Shown here piece after piece: positions 6,826-14,781 of a DNA stretch of 18,948 nucleotides. The stretch's first letter is position 1; each line of letters opens with the position of its first letter. The position numbers and the translations under genes are program-made. Location: NCBI GenBank assembly GCA_900543055.1, contig UQQI01000028.1:1-18948 (forward strand), in the 5' to 3' direction. Source of the stretch: an uncultured Mollicutes bacterium. Lineage in GTDB: Bacteria > Bacillota_I > Bacilli_A > RF39 > UBA660. Under the pieces are notes generated by a model, which saw only the letters and a list, made by a program, of their open reading frames with translations, made no database searches and was not told the origin of the DNA.

Positions 6826-7566
6826 ATGGGAAAAAGTAAATATTACTTAATTGCTAAGAAAAAAAATAGTAGTGATTATAAAATCATTAATTTAGAAGAT
6901 AATGAATCATTTAAATATATTGATAAGAAAGAACGATTAAGTTTAGAAAGACTCGATTATTTTACTATGAAATTTAATAATAGTTCAGAATTAACTGAGT
7001 ATTTAATTAGCAAGGGTAGAATTGATAATGAAGATAATGACTATTTTATTGCTCGTAGAAAAGGAGAAGAACTTACATTTTTTAACCCAGTTTATAGTTC
7101 TTGTAGTAGAAGATTGTCTAAAGTTACTTATGATAGTTTTAGAGGAAGTATTAATGATTCTTATAGAGAAGTCAATGAAATATTTGATAAATTTTTATCT
7201 ACTTTATTTTATGAAGATGACTTTGAAGAATATGTAATGAATGGTTGTACTAATATTTATGAGAAGTTTTGTGATTACTTTAGAGAAAATGTTGGTAGTA
7301 TTGATGAGTACTTTGAAGCACTAAAAAAATGTAGATGGTCATTTAGTTCATATACTCTAATAAGAAATGTAGAAGAGGCAATAGATTCATACAAAAAAGG
7401 AAAATGTGTTATTAATAGATATAATCTTGACAGAAGAGGTAGCGATATTTCTAGTATCATAAATAAATTATTAGTTGAGACAGATGAGAGTCATTTTGAT
7501 GGACAACTTAATTTATTTGACTTTATGGATTCGAAAGGTAAAGTATATGAAAAGAAAGATAATTAA
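6826..7566 (+). CDS. Unknown soluble protein with C-terminal clamp-binding-like motif
   Basis: I do not recognise the family. The 246-residue protein is soluble, with no signal or membrane segment. An N-terminal part (MGKSKYYLIAKKK, later YFIARRKGEELTFFNP) looks like a small repeated beta unit. The middle is helical, with several Cys and aromatic residues. Near the end is QLNLFDF (227-233), which fits the QLxLF pentapeptide used by many bacterial proteins to bind the DNA polymerase sliding clamp. The ATG at 6826 follows AGGGGTG at good spacing. Its last 20 bp overlap the start of xerC, so the two are probably co-transcribed and coupled. The location between topA and xerC is consistent with a role in DNA metabolism, but that is inference. 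Confidence 0.75.
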   Translation: MGKSKYYLIAKKKNSSDYKIINLEDNESFKYIDKKERLSLERLDYFTMKFNNSSELTEYLISKGRIDNEDNDYFIARRKGEELTFFNPVYSSCSRRLSKVTYDSFRGSINDSYREVNEIFDKFLSTLFYEDDFEEYVMNGCTNIYEKFCDYFRENVGSIDEYFEALKKCRWSFSSYTLIRNVEEAIDSYKKGKCVINRYNLDRRGSDISSIINKLLVETDESHFDGQLNLFDFMDSKGKVYEKKDN

Positions 7567-8446
7567 TGAGTATTTAGATTATTTAAAATATGAAAAACAT
7601 TATTCTAAATATACTATTACTAGTTACCGAGATGACATAGTTGAATATTTTGATTACATTGAGAGTGAAGAACTTGAATATAAAAGTATTGAGTATAGTG
7701 ATATAAGATTTTATTTAATGTATTTAAAAGATACAAAAAAAGATAATAATTCATCAATTGATAGAAAACTTAGTGCACTTCGTGGATTTTATAAGTATCT
7801 TGCGAATAATGGAGTTGTTAAAACTAATGTTTTTTCTCTTATTAATGGTCCTAAAAAAGGAAAAAAATTACCTAGATTTTTTGAATATAATGAGTTAGAA
7901 GAATTATTTAATGCATGTGATTTAAGTACTTCTCTTGGGCAAAGAGATAGACTTATATTAGAGATGCTTTATGCAACTGGTGTTAGAGTTGGTGAACTTG
8001 TAAGTATTAAGCTAAGTGATATTGATGAGTCTAGTAAAAGTATATTAATACTTGGAAAAGGTAATAAAGAAAGATATGTTACTTATGGAGAGTATTGTAG
8101 TGATACGTTAGATTTATATTTAAGTGATGGATATAATAAATTAAATAAGTATTCTTCTTCATTTTTATTTTTAAATAATAATGGCGAAAGATTAACTGAT
8201 AGAGGAGTTCGTTATATACTAGATAGAATTATTAAAAAAACTAGTTTAAATAAAAATATTTCTCCTCATATGATAAGACATTCTTTTGCTACACATTTGC
8301 TTAATGAAGGAGCAGATTTGTTATCAGTACAAAAATTACTTGGACATGAGAGTATTAAGGCAACACAGATTTATACTCATGTAACGACAGATAGATTAAA
8401 AGAGGTTTATTTCAAGAGTTTTCCTAGGGCAAAAAAGGATGATTAA
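7547..8446 (+). CDS. xerC: Tyrosine recombinase XerC
   Basis: A site-specific recombinase that, with XerD, resolves chromosome dimers at dif. At 299 residues it is the normal Xer length. An N-terminal SAM-like core-binding domain (about 1-85, segment EYLDYLKYEKHYSKYT) is followed by the catalytic domain with the full set R147 (GVRVGEL), K171 (LGKGNKER), H241 and R244 (HMIRH), H267 (LLGHES) and Tyr276 (IYTH). XerC rather than XerD is chosen from its place after topA, as in B. subtilis (codV). The ATG at 7547 lies inside the preceding gene and is preceded by AAAGGT; longer in-frame starts would lie deep in that gene. No integrase-type extensions are present. Confidence 0.92.
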   Translation: MKRKIINEYLDYLKYEKHYSKYTITSYRDDIVEYFDYIESEELEYKSIEYSDIRFYLMYLKDTKKDNNSSIDRKLSALRGFYKYLANNGVVKTNVFSLINGPKKGKKLPRFFEYNELEELFNACDLSTSLGQRDRLILEMLYATGVRVGELVSIKLSDIDESSKSILILGKGNKERYVTYGEYCSDTLDLYLSDGYNKLNKYSSSFLFLNNNGERLTDRGVRYILDRIIKKTSLNKNISPHMIRHSFATHLLNEGADLLSVQKLLGHESIKATQIYTHVTTDRLKEVYFKSFPRAKKDD

Positions 8447-8456
8447 TTCTTTTTTT
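8431..8456 (+). terminator. Weak terminator overlapping the xerC stop
   Basis: AAAAAAGGA (8431-8439) can pair with TTCTTTTTT (8448-8456) around an 8-nt loop that contains the stop codon. The stem is nearly all A-T with one G-T pair, so its strength is uncertain. Confidence 0.4.
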
Positions 8457-8469
8457 CTTTATAAATACT

Positions 8470-8497
8470 TTAATTTTTAATATTATTTAGATATAAT
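8470..8497 (+). promoter_or_regulatory. Predicted promoter of the comN-secDF-rel operon
   Basis: TATAAT at 8492-8497 is a consensus -10, 33 bp before comN. The -35 (TTAATT near 8470) is poor. Confidence 0.4.
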
Positions 8498-8529
8498 AAT
8501 ATTAGTTCGTTGTAAGGTTGTGATTTTCT

Positions 8530-8787
8530 ATGGATTATGAATTTAGTTCTTTAGAAGAATTATATAAGAGAGTAAGACCTGCTTTAAAGTCTAAAGTAGA
8601 TGAACTTCAAAAATATGGTAATCTTTCTATTTCTAAGTATGATTTATGGAAATGTTTGATTATTAATAAGTGGAGAAATGAAACTGGTCTTATGCTTTCT
8701 GATATTGTTGATGATATTTTAAATATATCATTTGATGAGATAAATTCATATTATATGAAAATGATTAATGACGAAGAAATTTTGTAG
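8530..8787 (+). CDS. comN: ComN-like post-transcriptional regulator
   Basis: This small protein matches the ComN/YrzD family, known in B. subtilis to act post-transcriptionally on the comE competence mRNA. The recognisable core is VRPALKSKVDELQKYG (15-30) followed by DLWKCLIINKWRN; the family hallmark is the DLW...KW pair. At 85 residues it is slightly shorter than the B. subtilis protein (98). AAGG lies 12 nt before the ATG, a rather long spacing. It is directly upstream of secDF (10 bp gap), the same order as in B. subtilis, which supports the call independently. No competence genes are in the window, so its target here is unknown. Confidence 0.82.
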   Translation: MDYEFSSLEELYKRVRPALKSKVDELQKYGNLSISKYDLWKCLIINKWRNETGLMLSDIVDDILNISFDEINSYYMKMINDEEIL

Positions 8788-8797
8788 AGGTGGAATT

Positions 8798-11074
8798 ATG
8801 AAGAAGAAAAACGGAAAGAAAAAGGTTATTATAACTTCTATCGTTTTAGTTTTACTTACTGTTCTTATTTGCTTTTCATTTATTCCTCTTTTTAGTAACT
8901 TAAAGTTCGGTTTAGATTTACAAGGTGGGTTTGAAATACTTTATAAAGCTGAATCAATTGATGGTTCTAAGATGACTAATGAAAAGTTAACAGCAACTTA
9001 TAAAACTTTAAGTAAAAGAATTGATAGTTTAGGTGTAAGTGAGCCTGAAATTACAATTGAAGGTAGTGATAAGATTCGTGTAAAACTTGCTGGTGTAAAA
9101 GATCCTGATGAGGCACGTAATCAATTAGCTACAGTTGCAACATTATCTTTTAGAGATACAGAAGATAATTTACTTATGAGTAGTGATGTATTAAAAGCAG
9201 GTGGTGCGAAAATTAGTCAAGATTCAAGTGGAAAACCTGCAGTACTTCTAACAATAAAAGATAAAGATAAATTTTATGAAGTAACTAAAAAGATTAGTGA
9301 ACAAAAAAATAATTCTATAGTTATTTGGTTAGATTTTAATGAATTAACTGATAGTTATGAAAAAAAAGGTAGTATGTGTGGTACAAGTGAGTCTAATTGT
9401 TTAAGTGCTGCTACTGTATCACAAGGATTTGCTAGTGATGTTATTATTCAAGGAAGTTTTACTGATGATGAAGTTAGTAACTTAGTTGATTTAATTAATA
9501 GTGGTTCACTTCCAGCTAAATTAAGTGAAGTGTCTTCACAAACTGTTGGAGCATCATTTGGTGATGAAACACTTCATACTACTTTAATAGCAGGAATAAT
9601 TGCTATTATTGCTATAGTATTAATTTTAATTTTTATTTATCATTTTGCTGGATTTATTTCATCAATTTCTATGATGATTTATACATTCCTAGTATTTGGA
9701 ATATTTTGGTTAGTAGGTGGAGTTTTAACGTTACCAGGAATTGCTGCATTAGTTCTAGGTATTGGTATGGCAGTTGATTCTAATGTTATTACTTTTGCAA
9801 GAATTAAAGATGAATTACTAAAGGGTAAGAGTTTGCCTACAGCATTTAAAGAGGGTTCTAAATCAAGTTTTAGTGCTATAGTTGATTCAAATATTACAAC
9901 ATTAATAGTTGCGATTATAATGTTTATGTTTGGTGAATCTAGTATTAAAGGATTTGCTACTATGTTAATTATTACTGTACTTGTTACTATGGTAACTATG
10001 GTATTCTTAACTAGATCTTTATTAAAAATATTTGTAAATAGTAATTTCTTTAATGATAAGATAAAGTTATTTATAAATATTAAGAAAGAAGATATACCTG
10101 ATGTTTCTAAGAATGAAGAAGCAAAGCCTAATATGTTTAATAAAGTTAATTTCTTTAAATATAAAAAAATAGCTATTGCAATATCATTAATTATTATAAT
10201 TATTGGTTCAATTATGATTGGTGTTAAAGGATTAAATCTTGGTATTGATTATCGCGCTGGTACTGATGTTACTATTGTTACTGATAAAGATGTTAGTAAG
10301 AAAGCACTTGAAGCAGATCTTTCTAAATTAAAATTAAAAGATAGCAGTATAGATATTGGTACAGATGAGATAAGTATTAGAATTGATGATGCATTAGATG
10401 GAGATAAAGTAAAAGAGACTAATAATTATTTTGAAGAAAAATATGATGCTAAAGTAAATATTGGTGTTGTTTCTAACCTAGTTCAAAAAGAACTTATTAA
10501 GAATGCAATATTATCAGTATTAATTGCGTTAATCGGAATTATTTTATATGTATCTATTAGATTTAAATTTAGTTATGCAGTAGGTGGAGTTGTTGCTTTA
10601 ATTCACGATGTATGTATTATATTTGCTTTATTTGCATTAACAAGATTTGAAGTGTCTTCTATGTTTATTGCAGCAGTTCTTGCTATTATTGGTTATTCTA
10701 TTAATGATACAATTGTTTTATTTGATAGAATACGTGAAAATATTAATGAATATGGTAATAGTAAAAAGATGACTTCTGAGAAATTAGAAGAACTTGCTAA
10801 TTTAAGTGTACAAGAGACATTTACTAGAACAATTTATACAAGTTTAACTACATTAATTCCAGTAGTTGTACTATTAATTCTTGGTTCAAGTGGTATATTT
10901 ACATTTAATATTGCTATGTTATTTGGGCTAATTGCTGGTACATATTCATCTATTTTTATAGCAACAATTATTTTCTTAAGTATTGAAAAGAAAAATATTG
11001 GTAAGAAAGTAAAACCTAAAAAAGTATATAAAGATGATTATGAAGAATTAGAGGTAAAAGGAGTAAATTGTTAA
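8798..11074 (+). CDS. secDF: Protein translocase SecDF (fused SecD and SecF)
   Basis: SecDF is a proton-driven membrane partner of SecYEG that helps pull exported proteins across the membrane. The 758-residue product is a natural SecD-SecF fusion as in B. subtilis (737). SecD: N-terminal membrane helix (10-32), FGLDLQGG (37-44), a large extracytoplasmic domain, then a helix bundle with VLGIGMAVDSNVITFARIKDE. SecF: a new N-terminal helix, LGIDYRAG (near 480-487), a small outer domain, and AIIGYSINDTIVLFDRIREN. Twelve helices are expected. The start at 8798 follows AGAGGTGG. An in-frame ATG at 8768 lies inside comN without a ribosome site. It is followed after 10 bp by rel; B. subtilis has yrvD, recJ and apt in between. 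Confidence 0.97.
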   Translation: MKKKNGKKKVIITSIVLVLLTVLICFSFIPLFSNLKFGLDLQGGFEILYKAESIDGSKMTNEKLTATYKTLSKRIDSLGVSEPEITIEGSDKIRVKLAGVKDPDEARNQLATVATLSFRDTEDNLLMSSDVLKAGGAKISQDSSGKPAVLLTIKDKDKFYEVTKKISEQKNNSIVIWLDFNELTDSYEKKGSMCGTSESNCLSAATVSQGFASDVIIQGSFTDDEVSNLVDLINSGSLPAKLSEVSSQTVGASFGDETLHTTLIAGIIAIIAIVLILIFIYHFAGFISSISMMIYTFLVFGIFWLVGGVLTLPGIAALVLGIGMAVDSNVITFARIKDELLKGKSLPTAFKEGSKSSFSAIVDSNITTLIVAIIMFMFGESSIKGFATMLIITVLVTMVTMVFLTRSLLKIFVNSNFFNDKIKLFINIKKEDIPDVSKNEEAKPNMFNKVNFFKYKKIAIAISLIIIIIGSIMIGVKGLNLGIDYRAGTDVTIVTDKDVSKKALEADLSKLKLKDSSIDIGTDEISIRIDDALDGDKVKETNNYFEEKYDAKVNIGVVSNLVQKELIKNAILSVLIALIGIILYVSIRFKFSYAVGGVVALIHDVCIIFALFALTRFEVSSMFIAAVLAIIGYSINDTIVLFDRIRENINEYGNSKKMTSEKLEELANLSVQETFTRTIYTSLTTLIPVVVLLILGSSGIFTFNIAMLFGLIAGTYSSIFIATIIFLSIEKKNIGKKVKPKKVYKDDYEELEVKGVNC

Positions 11075-11084
11075 TTGAGGGGAG

Positions 11085-13256
11085 ATGAGTTCTTTGTCAA
11101 AAACTAAGAATTTAGATGATGTTAAGATAGAGGATATACTTAGTAAGGTACATGAGTATATTGAAGATGAAGAACAAGTTAAAGTTATAGAACGTGCATA
11201 TTCTTTTGCTTTGAAAAAGCATAATGGACAATATAGAAAGAGTGGAGAGGCTTACATTTATCATCCGATGAATGTAGCCTTAATTCTTACTACAGTTTAT
11301 GCCGACTATCAAACAATAGCAGCTGGATTTATGCATGATGTTTTGGAGGATTGTGATTGTACTCCAGAAGAGATGGAAGAAGAATTTGGACGAGAAATTA
11401 CGAAACTTGTTCAAGGGGTTACAAAGCTTGGTAAAATTCATTTTTCTACTGAGAATGAATATTTAATAGATTATTATAAAAAGATAATTGTTGGTATGAG
11501 TGAAGATGTTCGTGTAATAATTATTAAACTTGCAGATAGACTTCATAATATGCGTACTCTTTGGGCAATACCAGAAGATAGACAAAAGATTAAAGCCAAA
11601 GAAGCATTAGAAATACTTGCGCCTATTGCAGATCACTTAGGTATTCATAAAATTAAAAGTGAACTTGAAGATTTATCACTTAGATATTTAAAACCAGATG
11701 TATTTTATGATATTGCAGAAAGGCTTAATAAGACTAAAATTGAACGCGATAAGTATGTTTTAGATATGGAACATGAGGTTACTGATTTATTAAATGAGCA
11801 TCATATTCCTCATGAAATTAAGGGACGTTCTAAGTGTATTTATAGTATTTATAATAAATTAAATAAAGGTAAAAAGTTTAGTGATATATATGATTTACTT
11901 GCTCTTAGAATTATTGTCAATACTGAACAAGAGTGTTATTTAGCTCTTGGTTTAATTCATTCTAAGTTTAGACCATTACCTAAGAGATTTAAAGATTATA
12001 TAGCAATGCCTAAACCTAATATGTATCAGTCTTTACATACAACTGTATTTGGAATAGGTGGAGATTTATTTGAAATACAAATTCGTACACATGAGATGGA
12101 TGAAGTGGCAGAAAATGGTATTGCTGCTCACTGGTCATATAAAGAAAATAATGGAAGTAACACCGCTGCTAACTTACAAAACACTACAGAACAAAAACTT
12201 CAATTCTTTAAGTCTATTATTGATTTAAGTCATGAAAATATGAATAGTGAAGAGTTTGTTAATAGTGTTAGAGACGAAGTTTTAAATAATAATATTTATT
12301 GCTATACTCCAAAGGGAGATGTAATTGAACTTCCAAGAGGAGCAACTCCAATTGATTTTGCATATCATATTCATACAAAAGTTGGAGAAACTACAGTTGG
12401 AGCAATAGTTAATAATAATATAGTTCCTTTAAACTATGAATTAAAAGATAATGATATAGTTAAAATTAATACTAATAAGAGTTCTACTCCATCAAAAGAA
12501 TGGATAAATTTTGTTAAATCTACCCAAGTTAGAAATAAGATACGTTCATTTTTTACTAAAAATGATAGGGAAATTTATATTGAACGTGGAAAGTATACTT
12601 TAGAAAAAGAATTACGTAAGAGAAAATTATCTATTTCAGAATTTACTAGTGATGAAAATGTTAAAAAAATTTGTGAAGAAATTAAAGTTGATAATCTAGA
12701 AGAAATTTATTTAGCAATTGGAAATGGTAAATCTACGGCTAATGGAGTTATTAATATAATTGATAAGCCTATTGAAAATGTTCCTGCTCCTAAAGTTATT
12801 AAAGTAACTGAGAAGAGTAAGGATGCGGATATTATTGTTAGTGGTATAGATAAAGTTAAAGTTAATTTAGCCAATTGTTGTAATCCAGTATATGGTGATG
12901 AAATAGTTGGATACATTACTAAAGGAAATGGTATTTCAGTCCATTTAATACATTGTCATAATTTGTCTATGCTTGAAAATCGTACAGTAGATGTAAAATG
13001 GAATACTAATGTTAATAAGAGATACTTAACTAGTTTATTAGTATACTCAAATGATAGTGATAATCATATGCTTGATTTATTACAAATTATTTCTATGATG
13101 AATGTTAGCGTTGATGGAATTAAAACAATGAATAAGGGTGGAAATTCTGTTTACGAAGTAAATTGCTATGTAACTGGAATTGAACAGTTAAATAAGTTAA
13201 TTGCAAATATTAATAAAAATTCTTATATAGAAAAAGTTGAGAGGGAAATGCGATGA
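11085..13256 (+). CDS. relA: Bifunctional (p)ppGpp synthetase/hydrolase Rel
   Basis: A long RSH protein that makes and degrades (p)ppGpp in the stringent response. The 723 residues contain the HD hydrolase domain (H60 in YHPMN, H84-D85 in MHDVLED), the synthetase domain with RFKD (about 301-304) and PKPNMYQSLHTT, then TGS (CYTPKGDVIELPRGATPIDF), a Cys-containing conserved region (LANCCNPVYGDEI) and a C-terminal ACT domain. The RxKD motif marks bifunctional Rel/SpoT enzymes, as opposed to ExDD in synthetase-only RelA. The ATG at 11085 touches GAGGGGAG, with only 4 nt from its GAGG; a TTG at 11094 is an alternative start. It overlaps dtd by 4 bp, as part of the secDF-rel-dtd operon. Confidence 0.96.
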   Translation: MSSLSKTKNLDDVKIEDILSKVHEYIEDEEQVKVIERAYSFALKKHNGQYRKSGEAYIYHPMNVALILTTVYADYQTIAAGFMHDVLEDCDCTPEEMEEEFGREITKLVQGVTKLGKIHFSTENEYLIDYYKKIIVGMSEDVRVIIIKLADRLHNMRTLWAIPEDRQKIKAKEALEILAPIADHLGIHKIKSELEDLSLRYLKPDVFYDIAERLNKTKIERDKYVLDMEHEVTDLLNEHHIPHEIKGRSKCIYSIYNKLNKGKKFSDIYDLLALRIIVNTEQECYLALGLIHSKFRPLPKRFKDYIAMPKPNMYQSLHTTVFGIGGDLFEIQIRTHEMDEVAENGIAAHWSYKENNGSNTAANLQNTTEQKLQFFKSIIDLSHENMNSEEFVNSVRDEVLNNNIYCYTPKGDVIELPRGATPIDFAYHIHTKVGETTVGAIVNNNIVPLNYELKDNDIVKINTNKSSTPSKEWINFVKSTQVRNKIRSFFTKNDREIYIERGKYTLEKELRKRKLSISEFTSDENVKKICEEIKVDNLEEIYLAIGNGKSTANGVINIIDKPIENVPAPKVIKVTEKSKDADIIVSGIDKVKVNLANCCNPVYGDEIVGYITKGNGISVHLIHCHNLSMLENRTVDVKWNTNVNKRYLTSLLVYSNDSDNHMLDLLQIISMMNVSVDGIKTMNKGGNSVYEVNCYVTGIEQLNKLIANINKNSYIEKVEREMR

Positions 13257-13687
13257 AAGTGCTTGTGCAAAGAAGTGGAAAATCAAGTGTTAGTGTTTCT
13301 TCCAAAGTAGTTGGTAAGATTGATTCAGGACTTGTGCTTTTTGTAGGATTTACTGAAGGTGATGATATATCAAATATCAATTATCTTGTAAAAAAAGTTC
13401 TTAATCTTAGAATTTTTCCAGACGAAAATGGTGTTATGAACAAAAGTATTTTAGATTATGGTGGGAGTATTTTATCAATATCTCAATTTACTTTATATGC
13501 TGATACTAAAAAAGGAAATAGACCAAGTTATATTAATGCTTTAAGTGGTGAATATTCATCTAAGTTATATGATGAATTTAATAAAGTTTTAAGTGAAAGT
13601 ATTCATGTTGAAACTGGTATATTTGGGGCTGATATGGAAGTAGATATTACAAATATTGGTCCAACAACTATAATGTTAGAGAGATGA
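13253..13687 (+). CDS. dtd: D-aminoacyl-tRNA deacylase Dtd
   Basis: Dtd removes D-amino acids (and glycine from mischarged tRNA-Ala) from tRNA, protecting translation. The 144-residue length is standard. Signature motifs are present: SQFTLYADTKKGNRPSY, which contributes the active-site SQFTL, and GADMEVDITNIGPTT near the C-terminus, carrying the Gly-cisPro that reaches into the partner subunit of the dimer. The ATG overlaps the rel stop (ATGA), so translation is coupled. Rel-dtd adjacency is typical of Bacilli. Confidence 0.96.
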   Translation: MKVLVQRSGKSSVSVSSKVVGKIDSGLVLFVGFTEGDDISNINYLVKKVLNLRIFPDENGVMNKSILDYGGSILSISQFTLYADTKKGNRPSYINALSGEYSSKLYDEFNKVLSESIHVETGIFGADMEVDITNIGPTTIMLER

Positions 13688-13691
13688 TTTT

Positions 13692-14750
13692 ATGCATAAT
13701 AATAAATTAAATTATAAAATTATTAATATAACAGCTTTGATGTTACTTTTATATATTACGTTTTCTAATATAGGACTTTGGTGGGGATTGTTTGTTAAAT
13801 GTATAAGTGTTCTTGCTCCATTTATTGTATCTTTTGCGTTTGCTTATGCATTTACTCCATTAGTCAGATGGTTAAATAAAAAAGGACTAAGTAAAGGATT
13901 TTCTATAGTTATTGTTTTACTTGGAATAATACTTTTAGTTGCTGGTATACTAGCAATAACACTTCCACTTATTTATGAGCAACTATCCTTACTTGTAAAA
14001 ATGATTGTTGAAGTAATGAATAATTTTGATAGTAAGTTTGATATTAATTTAGGTAATTTCGAAATAAAAGTTACGGATTATTTAAATACAATGATAAAAA
14101 ATATCGGACCAACAGCTTCATCAACTACAATGGATCTTTTAAATGGTTCATTTAATTTTATTGGTAAGTTTATTGTTGGATTTGTAGGTTTTATTTATTT
14201 CTTAGCCGATATGGATAAGATTAGGAGTTATGTAAAAGAGTTATTGCTTTCAATTAGTAAAAGATTTTTTGAATATTTTAAAATTATGGATACTGAAATT
14301 ACTAATTATTTAAAAGGACTTGAAATATTTATGGTAATTCAATTGTTTGAATATAGCATTTTATTCTTTATAGTAGGACATCCAAACTGGTTAATACTTG
14401 GAATTCTTGCTTGTGTTACAACAGTTATTCCATATTTTGGAGGACTAATTACTAATATTATTGCGATTATTTTAGCAAGTGTAGTATCAGTTCCTTTAAT
14501 GATAGCAACAACAGTTATTTGTCTTATTTTCCCACAATTAGATGGATACTTAATTTCACCTAAAGTTTATGGTAAGACTAACGATGTAAATCCACTTATA
14601 ACAATAATGGCAGTTTCTGTAGGAGGTACTCTTGCTGGAATTACTGGAATTATTGTAGCATTACCAGTATATTTACTTATTAGAACAACATATAGATTTT
14701 TTAGAAGAGATTTAAAAAAGGGCATGGTTATTGTAAAGGAAACTATTTAA
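13692..14750 (+). CDS. AI-2E family membrane transporter (PerM/YdbI-like)
   Basis: An integral membrane protein of 352 residues with about eight hydrophobic helices. The family hallmark is near the C-terminus: PQLDGYLISPKVYGKTNDV followed by NPLITIMAVSVGG and a GIIVALPVYLLIRTTYRFF helix. A soluble stretch of about 60 residues (near 108-160) sits between the second pair of helices and the core. Members have been linked to autoinducer-2 export or to sodium/proton exchange, so the substrate cannot be assigned. The start lies 4 bp after the dtd stop, with GAGAG as a weak ribosome site inside the dtd end. It is the last gene before the terminator at 14762. B. subtilis has lytH near this position instead. 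Confidence 0.88.
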   Translation: MHNNKLNYKIINITALMLLLYITFSNIGLWWGLFVKCISVLAPFIVSFAFAYAFTPLVRWLNKKGLSKGFSIVIVLLGIILLVAGILAITLPLIYEQLSLLVKMIVEVMNNFDSKFDINLGNFEIKVTDYLNTMIKNIGPTASSTTMDLLNGSFNFIGKFIVGFVGFIYFLADMDKIRSYVKELLLSISKRFFEYFKIMDTEITNYLKGLEIFMVIQLFEYSILFFIVGHPNWLILGILACVTTVIPYFGGLITNIIAIILASVVSVPLMIATTVICLIFPQLDGYLISPKVYGKTNDVNPLITIMAVSVGGTLAGITGIIVALPVYLLIRTTYRFFRRDLKKGMVIVKETI

Positions 14751-14762
14751 TAGTTTCTTTTT
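14736..14762 (+). terminator. Terminator of the comN-to-AI-2E operon
   Basis: GAAACTAT (14739-14746) and ATAGTTTC (14750-14757) form an 8-bp stem with a TTA loop. It can extend outward with A-T and G-T pairs and ends in five T. The TAA stop of the transporter gene (14748-14750) is inside the hairpin. Confidence 0.8.
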
Positions 14763-14781
14763 GCCTATGATGAGGTGAATT

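Noticed and set aside
7022..7237. 71-codon plus-strand ORF inside the unknown gene at 6826
   Set aside because: It is an out-of-frame shadow rich in Met, Ile and Leu from AT-rich codons, has no ribosome site and lies wholly inside a better-supported gene.
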